NCBI GenBank assembly: GCA_027596075.1
Contig: JADGJC010000077.1
Coordinates: 1 to 64,000, forward strand
Direction: 5' to 3'
Origin: Rhizophlyctis rosea
Taxonomy: Eukaryota; Chytridiomycota; Chytridiomycetes; Rhizophlyctidales; Rhizophlyctidaceae
DNA: 64,000 nucleotides
Positions 1-10,354 of the stretch are shown piece after piece. Below the pieces are notes generated by a model, which saw only the letters and a program-made list of their open reading frames with translations, had not been told where the DNA came from and made no database searches. The position numbers and the translations under genes are program-made. Each line of letters starts with the position of its first letter. The stretch's first letter is position 1.

Positions 1-1440
1 CTTACCACCCTCCCCCTCGGAGGCCCTCAATGCTTCACGGTAACCCAGCCGGTACTTCCGAGAAAGGCCGGACGGAACTCCCGAAGGAGCCCCCCACTCA
101 GGTAGGCAAAAAGCCATACTACCACTGGTACTCCAGAGGTCGGTCTTGACAGATGTTGGTCGATGTTGATGGCGAAGGTGGTGCTTGTGTCTTGAATTCG
201 CGGCACTATCAACGTACATGGGGGAACTATACACGGCTACAGGGGCGAGTACAACTATGACTAAGAGTATGGCCCAGACCCGGAGGTCCAGGCCAGGTAT
301 TGCCCACACAGGAGTTGAACCTGATGGATGGGCATATTTGAGCCAGCATGGGCGTATGTCGAGGTCGCATGTGGGTTGCATAGCAAGCCAGGGCCCACGG
401 GATCCAGTCGGATCCAGCCCCAATTCCAGAGCCTCCCCGGTTTGTAACCGTTTGTTTACTCCATCATGACCAATACATATGTGCACTTCTTTTACTCCAC
501 TGTCTCAACTCAATCCAACGCGTGGTGTGAAACAATCAAGTATTGTTGGACAATAGCATGACGGTTCGACGGTTAAGCGCGTGCGAGGAAGGGTGGAAAT
601 GTTGTGGCTAACCTCTGAAGGAGAGAATTTAGTCAAATGCTAGGTGCGTTTTGCCTTTGCAGTAACCTCATCTCTCTATCGCGTGCTTTCCGACATCCGA
701 TATGGTTATGCCGAAGGTTGCAAAGGTACTCACTCTCACTTTCTGGAACAGGCGTAACCGAAGTCGGAAACTCCACTCTCGCCTAGTGAATCTTCGCCAT
801 TCGTATTCAGCTCGTAAAGACCTCCGCACGCTCCTGTTCCCAGGCGAATACGCAATGGAAGCGATTAAGGTTGGCGTCCCTCCAGCATTGAAAAGCGCAT
901 ATCTCCATCTCATATTTTCCTCTTTAGCTTGGTTCCACAGCAGTCGGAATCCAAACCGCAAAAGGCGTAATCTTAGCAGTCGAAAAGAGCGTCACATCCT
1001 CCCTACTGGAACACAGTTCCATTGAAAAGATTCTGGAAATCGACAGTCACTTGGGTTGCGCCATGTCTGGGTTGACGGCCGATTCGAGAACTATGATTGA
1101 TCATGCGAGGGTGGAAGCTCAAGTTTGTGTCTTGTGATGACGTAGCACTTGCACCGGTTTGGGAATGCTCACCATCCCGTTTTTTTGACAGAACCATTGG
1201 TTCACATACAACGAGAAGATCAAGGTGGAAAGTGACACGCGGGCGGTTTGCGACTTGGCGCTACGATTCGGAGAGGGGACGGAAGGAGAAGAATATATAA
1301 TGGTACCACAGTAATGCGATTTGCCCATTTCGTCAATGTGAAACTGACGCGGCAATCATACAGTCTCGGCCATTCGGTGTTGCACTACTGATTGCCGGCG
1401 TTGACAAAAGGGCCATGACTGTAAGCAGCTATTGAAAGCA
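1..1440. other. gene-poor region with one dispersed-repeat copy
   Basis: No open frame here looks like a real gene: both strands carry only short overlapping frames with no domain, no consistent splice pattern and no family resemblance. The first 260 bases contain a diverged copy of the repeat seen again near 5.2 kb and 6.0 kb (see the separate repeat entry). The rest is unique sequence in which I see nothing definite. Confidence 0.5.
43..262. repeat. dispersed repeat, copy A
   Basis: Two blocks are shared with later copies. 'AGCCGGTACTTCC' followed about 50 bases on by 'GGTAGGCAAAAAGCC' (101-115) matches the paired copies at 5174-5345. 'GGGGGAACTATACAC' (about 223-237) matches 'GGGAAACTATACAC' near 5443 and 'AGGGGACTATACAC' near 6033. 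No coding capacity or terminal inverted repeat is visible, so it may be a non-autonomous element or a relic. Confidence 0.5.
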
Positions 1441-1465
1441 GCAGACCATCAGAATTATCCCTCAA

Positions 1466-2155
1466 ATGGCTCCTAGAGTCTACGCTGACCCTTCCGGAAC
1501 GTTCATGCGATTTGACGCAAAAGCTATCGAATTAGGGTCTGAAGGGGCACAGAGAGAGTTGCAAGAGCAGTGCCATAAGGTAATGATGCTGATGAGTTAT
1601 GTTGCCCAAATTACAAAACTAGACGCATCCTGCTCAACTTTCCTACCATGCTGCTTTTCCTAGCCACTCCACTTCACACCACGTCGATTTGAACCCCATT
1701 CAACTTGGGGCCAGAGGCTGACGATTTGCCAATGCACCGCTTCATGAGCGCAGACCTCTGCATTGTTCTCGGCGTAAATCTGAAGTCGGTGCAACCCCTT
1801 GCGGCTGCATATGTGTTATGACGGTGGAGAGGGTCGGTTCAAAGATGATATGGTACCATACTCCGTCGCGCATGCAAAAACGGTCTCAAAATGCCGCCTT
1901 GCTGACGCACGAATTCAGCAATGGAACCCTGAACTCCCATCACAAACCCGGACGGCGTGGTGTCATTTACTACTCCTTAAACAAATACCTCGCCAACGAA
2001 ACCGATCACCTTCCAGCTCGCCGTCAAACCGGACGGCGATGGAGCCTACATGTACTGTCGGTCTGTCGATGCGTCCATGTTGAGGACCTCATATTCGAAC
2101 AATGGTCGCAATTGCCGAACACGATGTAAAGATGGATCAACTACATTAACAAGCA
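1466..2155 (+). pseudogene. coding-like exons of an unrecognised, probably broken gene
   Basis: An ATG at 1466 opens 38 coding-like codons ending at a possible donor (CATAAG|GTAATG). A second coding-like stretch begins after an AG near 1710 and reads EADDLPMHRFMSAD through to about 1815. Further on, the frame containing KPDGDGAYMYCRSVD (about 2026-2070) is coherent but is interrupted upstream by TGA and TAA codons in the same frame. Either several introns have been missed or the gene has decayed. No family was recognised. A shorter fragment in the same frame (TNPDGVVSF) resembles the later one, hinting at an internal repeat. Confidence 0.3.
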
Positions 2156-2609
2156 CCTGACGTTCGTATCGGGCTTTCGTGCGAATGCAAAACCCGGATG
2201 AAGCGTGGGCGTCTTTGAGTGGCGGGGAGTTGAAACTGCAATACTTAGTCATGGAGGTAAAGAACATGTGACATCAGCTGTAGTAATGCTTCTAACTTTT
2301 TGCAATTGAACATAGTTCATTCATTACGATTCGGCTTTGATTGACGAGTTGCTTGGTGATCCGGGGACGGGAGTGAAGTCTTGTCCTAAAAAATGGAAGT
2401 CCTGGTACGTATTCGTAGCCTGGCAATTCTTGCGAATAGAATAGGGTGACTGAATTTTGCGATCTTACTGCATGAAAACTCGCAGTATTGGAAGGCTGTT
2501 GCGGATTGCGTATTGTCCAGAGTGGGAATAGTAAAGTGCTGAATCAATTGGATGACCCGTATGGGTCACGGCACGGCGCATCTCAACAACTATTGCAAAT
2601 TCCACCAAA

Positions 2610-3636
2610 GCAGCCATTTTGAATCTCATCATAACCGCAGAGGAAGTGGGAGTGGTAGCAATGGTGGGGCAAGTTCAAACACAATCAACAATCCTCCTCG
2701 AAACCCTCCTTTCTACCAACCACCAAACCCTTTCAAAAACTCAAACGCCTCTCACTTTCCCACCCTCCCGCCAAAATTCCCTCACTTTCGCAATTGAGTA
2801 GGCCGAGAGCACGGTCTATGAGCCTGATGTCGGATATTTTGTTGAGCGTTGGGGGGCGGAATAGTGGCGCTTTTGCGGAGCAGGGGAGTCAGTTGAGTGT
2901 GGCGGTCAGGGTGGGGAGGAGGAAAATGAGGATGAGGAAGGGGGATGGGAGTGGGAGTAGTGAGAGTAGTGGGAGTAGTAGCGACGATTCGAATTTGAGG
3001 TTGGCGGGGAGGTAGAGGAAGAAGAAGAAGAATGTTTTTGTTGAATTGGCTAGGCAAGGTGAGAGGAAGGGTCCTTCCAATGGTACGGTTACATAGCTTC
3101 CAAGATACCAATTCACTGACCGCCACCAACAGTAACATCCTCACAACCCACCCGTCCCTCGTCCCTTCCAATAACCGCGGCAATCACTTACGTAGTCAAC
3201 GGCGCAACCTCTAAAAACGGTTGCGGTGAATAAAGCGAAGTTAAAGGGGCAGCTGCAGAGGAAGGCGAACCTCATTGAAAGAGGTGCACAGGTGAAGGGA
3301 CAACGGGAGGTGAGGAAGAAGAAAGGTGTTCTTGCGGAATACATCTGTAAATGAATGGTACGTAAATCAATTGCTTATTCTGTTTTTTCGCGCTTCTGAA
3401 ACATTCGCGCTCACTGACGGTTGCTGACATTTTGTTTCAAACATTCAGGCAACTGGTTTGCTTACGGTCGCCAACCGACGAATCTCATTGCTTCTTTCCG
3501 CAACGTGGTTCAAGCATTCCGCGCCCGAGCCAAGCAGGATAGTAGTCGGGATGGCGAGGTGTATGAGTATGTGATTGAGTGGTTGAGGGATGGGGAGAGG
3601 GCTGTGTTGCCGGTGGTTAAGGCCGTCAGGAGGTGA
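2610..3636 (+). pseudogene. unrecognised gene, apparently broken (in-frame TAG and a frame change)
   Basis: A coding-like stretch from about 2790 (SRPRARSMSLMSDILL) runs through a Ser/Gly/Asp-rich segment and meets TAG at 3013-3015. The same frame then continues as RKKKKNVFVELARQ, so one stop separates two coherent segments. Upstream coding-like sequence is in another frame. A later exon (about 3205-3347, ending GVLAEYI then a possible GTAAAT donor) joins in phase after ATTCAG at 3449 to a final exon reading NWFAYGRQPTNLIASF and ending at TGA 3636. The final part is basic and helical, with no recognised domain. It is either a pseudogene or a gene whose introns I have not resolved. Confidence 0.35.
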
Positions 3637-4109
3637 ATAGTCTTAGTGGCTGGGGGTTGGTATGATGCTTAGTTGGTAAGTTTTCCGTCAGATTGAACTG
3701 CGTGCGATGTGGTAGTGGGGATGCTTGTCACAAACTTGTCTGAGAAGCTCTGCGGTCGCGAGCGTCCTTGAAGATATTGGGCGGTGTCGATGGCATGGAA
3801 AACGCTGCCAGCAGTAGTTTGTTCTGCCTGCATGTGGACAGATGACTGATCATTTGATGTTTCGTTACAATAGGTTTACAATGGATTAAGCACGCCGCGA
3901 GCACGATATCAAATGTTATAACACCATCGCATTACGAAATACTCAGATGATAAAGATGTATGTGGAGATTGATCCGAGGGTTAGAACTTTGATGAGTGGT
4001 GATCAAGCATCGGACGCGGAGCAGGGTTTTGAATGATTGGTATGCGCTTGGTTCTGTTTCTTGAATCTTACCATCCTAATATGGGTTGTAACGGATGTTT
4101 TCCCTACTG

Positions 4110-4650
4110 TCAGGGGGTTGTAGAGTCTGATTACGAGAACAGCGTCACGTCCGTACATCTCTTTAACCAAATTCCGGTATTCCACCTCAAAGTTCTTCAA
4201 CGCGGGGCGCTCATCCTTCCGCTGGTCCTCGAGCGACAAGATCGAGGCGCTCGTCGAGGCGCTGGTGAATGGGTTGGATTTGGAGGATGTGGTGATTGGT
4301 CCGCACAGGGAACAGTTGGTGTATGATTTGTTTGCGGTTTCGAATGATTTTGGAGAGTTTGGGGGCGGGTATTATCCGACTTATGCGAAGAATTTGTTGG
4401 ATGAGCGGCGGTATGGATTCGATGATCGGAGTGTTGGGAGGGGTGAGGAAGGGCTTTTTTTGCGGTTTGTTTGGGTGGGTGGATGTTTTGGGGGAATGAT
4501 ATTCTGCATGAAACTCATGATGTTTTCAATAATAGACCGACGCCGCATACCTCCTCTTCTTCCAATGGGCGCAAAGCGTCCACGCACGACTCCCTCCAGT
4601 TCATCGTGGAAAAACTCAAAAAACCGCCCACCGACACCTGAACCAGAACC
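4110..4650 (+). pseudogene. ubiquitin-specific protease (USP/UBP) C-terminal relic
   Basis: The frame through 4160-4440 carries the C-terminal landmarks of USP-family deubiquitinases: TKFRYS (compare the usual LKRFRYS), GLDLEDVVIGPH, then LVYDLFAVSNDFG and FGGGYYPTYAKN, and finally YGFDDRSV (compare FDDSSV). In the family the GGGHYTAY motif supplies the catalytic His; here that position is Tyr (TAT at 4370-4372). The Cys-box half of the catalytic domain was not found upstream. After 4440 the frame runs into unrelated sequence, with a last coding-like patch around 4520-4635 (HDSLQFIVEKLKKPP). The missing Cys box, lost His and altered consensus positions suggest a dead fragment. Identification of the family is firm; its exact limits are not. 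Confidence 0.7.
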
Positions 4651-4689
4651 GGTGTTCAAATCATGGACAACCACTACCACCACGTAATC

Positions 4690-5165
4690 CCGCCCGCAAA
4701 TCCCAGCACTAAGACAACTTCCGCTCCGGCTCGTCCGATGAGATGTAAAGTTGCAACGTTGCTTTCAATAAGAATGTTGTCGCTGCCGATAATGATCTTC
4801 TCACGAATCCTGGTCATTGTGCTTGTGGAAGTGATGATAATGATGATGTCGTGAAGAGTTTTTGATGTTTATTACGTTATCAGACACAAGAAAGTCACAC
4901 TCGGCACACATCTCATGGATACCTCGATGTTGTTGATCATGAGAACTTTATAAATGGAGTGCGAAGTACAAAAGCAAAAATCATAAAGCTTGCTCTCCTC
5001 GAGAACATGGAAAGCCACCGGCTGTTACGGTCGTTGTTGGCCTGACTTCCACAGCCCAACCCACCTCACCCCACCCACTATCCTAAAAACTCCCTAGCCC
5101 CCCAGAACAGAAAAGAAGGGGAGCCACGGGCACCCTACAGCCCGGTGAACCCATACTTACCCATT
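4690..5165. other. intergenic, nothing recognised
   Basis: No coding-like frame, repeat or RNA gene was recognised in this stretch. It separates the USP relic from the repeat cluster. Confidence 0.5.
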
Positions 5166-5173
5166 CTTCCCCG

Positions 5174-5345
5174 TAGCACAGCCGGTACTCCGTGAAGAGT
5201 CCGAAATCAGGTAGGCAAAAAGCCGTACGCTCCATCGCAACTGAGGGCGCAGCCTTGAGGTCTTGATGATCGGCTTCTCCGATGCACAGCCGGTAGCTCC
5301 CTGAGGATTGTGTCCGAAATCAGGTAGGCAAAAAGCCGTACGGGA
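5174..5345. repeat. dispersed repeat, copies B1 and B2 (imperfect tandem pair)
   Basis: Two imperfect copies about 110 bases apart each contain 'GCACAGCCGGTA', then 'GTCCGAAATCAGGTAGG' and 'CAAAAAGCCGTACG'. The first GCCGG is at about 5181 and the second at about 5289. Copy A (43-130) has the same order of blocks. The tandem pair is followed by GGGAAACTATACAC at 5443 and then the poly-C tract. Confidence 0.65.
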
Positions 5346-5479
5346 CGTGAGGGCACGACCCAGTCTTGGTTTTCTTGTGTTGAGTGTCTGGAGGGAGTTG
5401 GGGTGAGAGGTACAGCGCATGGATTGCTACATTCTGTACATGGGAAACTATACACAATCTAAGATACATCCCGCCAAAT

Positions 5480-5625
5480 CCCCCCCCCCCCCCCCCCCAC
5501 CCAACCACACCCACACCACCCACCACACACCACACACCCCACACCACCCACGCACACACGCCAACCCCCACCCCACGCACACACACACACACAACCCCCC
5601 ACCCCAGACCATCTCCGCCAGGAGG
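5480..5625. repeat. 19-C homopolymer followed by CA/CCA-rich microsatellite
   Basis: An uninterrupted C19 run (5480-5498) leads into about 120 bases of CCACACC and (CA)n sequence, including a long ACACAC run near 5577-5592. The plus strand is almost free of G here. The complementary G-rich strand could form a G-quadruplex. Length and assembly here should be treated with caution. The long Pro/His/Thr frames that cross it are by-products of the repeat. Confidence 0.9.
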
Positions 5626-5739
5626 CACCCAACCCCCCCTCTCCCCCAGAGGGCACCCTAGCCCCCCTCCTCCGTCCACCCATGCCCGGAAGGGCCTTGA
5701 AGCTTCACCGGCCCAGTCAAATCCTTCACAGCGGATCGC

Positions 5740-6070
5740 TCCCGGGCAAAAAGCCCAATAGGGCCTGACTAGCAGACCGGCCTTGAAGGTCCTGGTGTCG
5801 AAGGTAACGTCGATGCTGTCGGTGAAGCTGTTGTCGATATAATGTCGATGCTTGCTGATGATGGTGTTGTCATTGGTGGGTGTCGCCGCCGTGCAACCTC
5901 GCTGAATTGACGGATGAAGCGTTTCCTATTGGCGACCTTGTCAATAAATAGACCATTGCTCTCCTGGTGGGAAGGAAAAGCCTTGTGGCTGGGAGAGGCA
6001 AGTACATGCGAGTGGTGCTACATCTATACAAAGGGGACTATACACGAATCTACGGGGAGGCCCTCGGAGG
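5740..6070. repeat. diverged dispersed-repeat fragment, copy C
   Basis: 'GGGCAAAAAGCCCAATAGG' (about 5745) and 'AAAGGGGACTATACACGAATCTACGGGGAGG' type sequence (about 6030-6060) echo blocks of copies A and B in the same order but are spaced about 280 bases apart. The sequence between them is unique, including several GTCGATGTTG-like words also present near 150-170. It is a weak, partly degenerate match. Confidence 0.4.
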
Positions 6071-6961
6071 AGGCGACGGGGGATGTGAACGGGTGATTTA
6101 GGTAATTAGGATGATGACGAGACGTTTGGACGGTGCGGAGCTTTGGCGTGGGCGGTGGGCAGAGTGGGGTGCCGAAGAAGTGTGGTGGAATCACAACATC
6201 CGTTGTTGACGTGGGGTCAATCAAATACAAATGTTTTCATGACATTGCCTCGTCCGCTGGTATGCCAGCTTTGCGTTCTTTCCTTTCCGAACAAGTCCTT
6301 GATCATTTTGCTCCATAACACCCAAACAATTGGCTCTCCATGCACGGATAATCCCATCGGCCGCATCCTATCAGTTGACCTCATCATTGATGGATAGTTT
6401 GTTGGGACCTCGTCGTCAGCAGAAAGTTTCGCTGCGCTCCTTCGGTCTACGTCCAACTCATCCAGTTGTGATCCGCCGTTGATGCCAGCAGCATGCCATA
6501 CTTGCAACATCCGATAACGCAAACATTAATCTTTTTAAAGTCATTGATGTAATGGGAAACATATTACAGTACAACCACCAATCTCTGCCAGGAGGCATCT
6601 ACTCTCCTGCCCAGGGCTCACGACGCGGACGCGTTGGTGAAGAGCCCCACCTAAATAGACAAGTTGATGAGTTGGGGACGGATGTGCGCAGATGCCCAAA
6701 GTATACAAGGAGGACAACTGTGGTGGGCTAATCTATACATACTATCTAACTAGCTATACAATCCCCCGGGGTGGGAGCCAGAGGCTGTGATTCAATGATC
6801 TCACTCTGCGCTCCACTTTAACGTCCATCAGCAAGCTGGGACGGCAGGCAAGAAAGCCCGGCTATGGTTGTTACACCGTTCCACCAGGTCAAAGACCATG
6901 ATGCCCCCCTTGATATGCGCTGTGCGCGGAAGTTGTTGTCGCAGTTGAATAAGCCGATGCC
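6071..6961. other. intergenic, nothing recognised
   Basis: Only short unrelated frames are seen. 'CTATACAATCCCCCGGGG' near 6755 again pairs a TATACAATC word with a C run, as at 9983-10000, and may mark an old repeat edge. Confidence 0.4.
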
Positions 6962-7135
6962 GGTTCGTCGTAGCCGATTCGTCCTGGCCCATTCGTAGTC
7001 GTCCATTCGTAGTCGTCCATTCGTAGTCGTCCATTCGTGGTCGTCCATTCGTAGTCGTCCTTCGGAGTCGTCCGTTCGTAGTCGTCAGTTCGTAGCCGTC
7101 AGTTCGTGGTCGCCAGTCCGTAGTCGCCAGTTCAC
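6962..7135. repeat. 14-bp minisatellite
   Basis: About twelve degenerate copies of a 14-base unit (CATTCGTAGTCGTC). Successive exact CATTCG words begin at 6990, 7004 and 7018, giving the period. Later copies drift to CGTTCGTAGTCGTC and CAGTTCGTAGCCGTC. Because 14 is not a multiple of three, all frames show shifting repeat peptides, which explains the long minus-strand frame across the region. Confidence 0.9.
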
Positions 7136-7261
7136 AAAGTCGCATGTCGCTATACCGATGTCGCCAGTCGTTGCCGAACTTGAAGAAACTTCTCGCGAAG
7201 AGAAGTAACCATGGCCAGAAAGCCCGATAACGCACATGGGGATTGAACCCAAAATGCGCTG

Positions 7262-7315
7262 TTATGATGAATGGGATGGATGGATGCCGATGATGGATGC
7301 CGATGATGGATGTCG
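7262..7315. repeat. short 13-bp tandem repeat
   Basis: About three copies of a 13-base GATGGATGCCGAT unit follow the larger minisatellite by some 130 bases. The two arrays are unrelated in sequence. Confidence 0.7.
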
Positions 7316-8215
7316 TTGGCGATGCTGATGGTGAATTCCGCAGAATGTAGATCGGAAAGAATTTGGGAGGTGAAAGAGTGAGCTGGTGGGAAATTGCGAG
7401 TGAGGGATCAAGTGATTGGCAAGTTGGCCCCATAACTGTTACAAGCCACACACGGATTTGATGTACGTAATCACGCTGTGGCGGCTCCCCTTTAGGACCC
7501 TGAACAACTTTCCTTTTGAACCAACAGAAGGACAAGACATATTAAAGTGCCAAAAATGCACCTGAATCTCTGGCATAATAAGGTAGAAAGACTCAACATG
7601 ACTAAATGCCCACACCAGAACTCCAAAGCAGACTACAAATACTGTGTGTTGATATTTCCCACAATCTTGACTGGTATTACACAAAATCTGCCATGCAAAA
7701 CCGCCGAAGATTCAGTAGGTCTAAAGTGGTCAGGTAGGTTTCAAGTCAGCACGTTCTTCTTCGAGGTGTGGGTTTCTAACATTGCATATGACAAAACACA
7801 CTCAGTACCAATAGTTTCAGAGAGACGAAATGGTGAAGCCCGATTTGGATGCGGTCAAGCCTGAAGGGCCTGAAGAGGTGTCATATGTTCGCGATGTAGC
7901 TTATGTGGGTGCTGTTCAAAACGGTCCACTATCGCCACAGAGAAGGTCTGCTATTCGGGAACTGCTCAATAGATCAGGTTGTCCGAACTAGTATCGTAAA
8001 GTTACAACAATGCTCCATGTAGGAGTGAGGGTGCTGTGGTATTTCCCCACTCGCATTTCCCGCATACGGTATTTTGTCCTCGTTGTTAAAATCGGCCACA
8101 TGTAAACATCTGCATTCGCAAGCTTAGAATGTGCACTTCGTATTTGCATGAGGTGGCCGGGGTGGGACAACTAACGGCCATTAGCTTTTCCTTCCTTCCT
8201 AGGCACCTGGCCTCC
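7316..8215. other. intergenic, nothing recognised
   Basis: No frame has a convincing start, splice pattern or family signature. AT content is slightly raised around 7530-7800. Confidence 0.45.
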
Positions 8216-8703
8216 CTAACTCTTCTGAGAAACACCCGCCGGTTTCCATGCTGCTCTCATGCCTTCCTGGGTGATTACATTGGGCGGATCGTCGATCAAG
8301 AGGTATATTAACAGTCGTTGTGTTGTCCGGAAAGTGATGATGCGTTTCTGGGCCATTCTGACGGGTCGTCGGCCTCGTAGGTACTCATGAATGCCTATGT
8401 ATCGCGTGTTTTGAATTGTGGCTCTGTAACTCCTCCAGTCTATACGGAATTGTTCAGCACGAGCCAACTTCGAAGCCATCATGCGTTGGCCAAATACCGT
8501 TGCGGCCACTTTCCATCCAGGAGCTCTTTCCTTCTTTTCCACTCCGCCTTCAGCCTTTCCATTGCCCGCTCCTTGCTCCTGGCGAGATCATCTCGCATAG
8601 CCCGCAACGTATGAAGGTATTTAGATTTCATCTTGTTCAGATTTTCCTGTAGCGCTTCGCTGGCGCTGCGTTCGATGCCGGCAATTACTTCGTCCCGTTG
8701 CAC
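8216..8703 (-). pseudogene. frameshifted coiled-coil coding relic, unrecognised
   Basis: Reading the minus strand from 8703, a charged helical segment (IERSASEALQENLNKMKSKY, then DDLARSKERAMERLKAEWKR) has clear coiled-coil character. This frame ends near 8479. The next frame over carries coding-like sequence such as LARAEQFRIDWRSYR and GRRPVRMAQKRIITFRT down to about 8216. A single frameshift near 8510 would join them. No family was recognised. It may be a pseudogene or an exon pair whose junction I cannot place. Confidence 0.3.
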
Positions 8704-10354
8704 TTTCAGTAGTTTGATCTCGTTCTGCTAAGACATCGAAGAGGATGTGCCCCAGTATGTTTCGTTGCTGCATTGTGCTGTCCATCGTCCTGTTCGGCTA
8801 ATGACGCATGTCAGGTTCATTGGGTCATATGATCGTCAGGCTGCAGGGGCGCCACCGAGGGTAAGAGAGCACACAATCTTTGTGCGGGAAAAGAAGCACA
8901 GGCGCGGTGGCTGTACCATAGGAAGTGCAAAGCGAAGTACACGATTGAAAGGCGCGATGTCATCAAACTTCGCCGTTCATCGGTCTGGCGGTGTAGCGAT
9001 GCTGATATCAGCACATATTGCCTTACGATATTGAAGGCGATTCAATGGGCAAGCGCGATGTCTCCCAAGATAAATGTCAATATAACGACTGAGACAAAGG
9101 CAGACAACTTGAGGCAGTTGACGCACCCGAATCGATCAACGGAATTACGAAAGCGGGCAGTGCGGGGCGGTTCGAGCGCGATACTGGTAGGAAGTTTAAG
9201 CTTCCAACAAACACCCAGCATTTCCAACTCCGCTTGGCGTCGTCACTAGTGTTATCGCGCCCTGATACGGATTGTTCAGCATTGTGCATGATCAAAAGTG
9301 GCAAAGTCCAACTAAATCTGTACCAGCAACGTGGTTGAAAGTGTTGCGGTATAAGCCTGACCTGGAGTGAGTGATTGTGAAGAGGGAGAACATCACTGGG
9401 GACCTCAATCAGCGAGGATATCACTACCGAGGCGGATGTCTGTCACCATCAGAGTTGAATAATAATGCACGCTTCGAAGCAGTACGAGACGTATTAGATT
9501 TGAGCAATGGAAGGCTTGAGGTGTAGGTTCGGTGCGAGCCAGACGCCAGCTACAAGTGCTACAGATCATAGCTATGCATCACGTTCGCATTCCATGTGTC
9601 GTCACTCCCTCTTGTACGGCATGTTTTACGGCATTTGAAGGAGTGCGTTCAACTTTGGTCCAGAAAGAGGGAAGACAGTGAACATAGCACGTGAAAGCAT
9701 TGGCATAGAGTGCCCGCCGTCCCCACGGCCGAAGCCCACCATCTAGCATCATTTGTTCTTCTCGGAAGTCCACGCTTCCACGCCGTGTTCACAAGCGCCC
9801 GCTGTATCGACCGCCTGCGAATGCCTCCAATGCCAAAATATGTGGATTGTGCCATTGAGCAATACGTCAGGGCAGCCCTATGAAGGTTGGTCCTTATGTT
9901 GAAGGGGTGAACAGTCTTGCATTCCCACCTTAGAACAATTTGTAATGTCAAGTCGTATTAACCCCACCATCATATTTGACATATACAATCCCCCCCCCCC
10001 ACCCGCTAACCCCCCAAAGCAATCCAATAATATTTCCTATCCATAGATTTCCCTCCCAATACAGTAAATAAAAAAGCACCATATTCTTACTATATCTCCC
10101 ACCCCACAATTCACACCCTACATCTCACACATCTACGCAAAGAAAAAGAAAATAAAGAACCCACTACTATAACTCCCCACCGTACACGGCCTCCCGAAAA
10201 ACAACCTCCACTATCATCATTCCACCAAGTAAACAAAACAAAATATTCATATTCCCACGCCCCACCACCACCCCCTCCTCCCCACCACCTACCCCCTCCT
10301 CCCCAACACCCCACCAACACCCCTCATCTCCCCCACCTCCCCCGTTGCCATTCC
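8704..10354. other. intergenic, nothing recognised; includes a C11 tract
   Basis: Short overlapping frames only. ATATACAATC followed by C11 at 9990-10000 resembles the TATACAATC/C-run words near 5460 and 6755. From 9960 to 10350 the plus strand is very rich in C and A and poor in G, producing glycine- and valine-rich minus-strand frames that are compositional artefacts. Confidence 0.5.

Noticed and set aside
4003..4239. Minus-strand frame with a plausible look (FEVEYRNLVKEMYGRDAVLV)
   Set aside because: It is antisense to the USP relic, whose motif match on the plus strand is specific.
5320..5761. Proline/histidine-rich plus-strand and glycine/valine-rich minus-strand frames
   Set aside because: They are produced by the poly-C and CA/CCA tract and have no start context or domain.
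6828..7535. 235-codon minus-strand frame with repeated TTNGRLRMDDYEW-like peptides
   Set aside because: The repeat peptides are a direct result of the 14-bp minisatellite read in shifting frames; the rest has no family resemblance.
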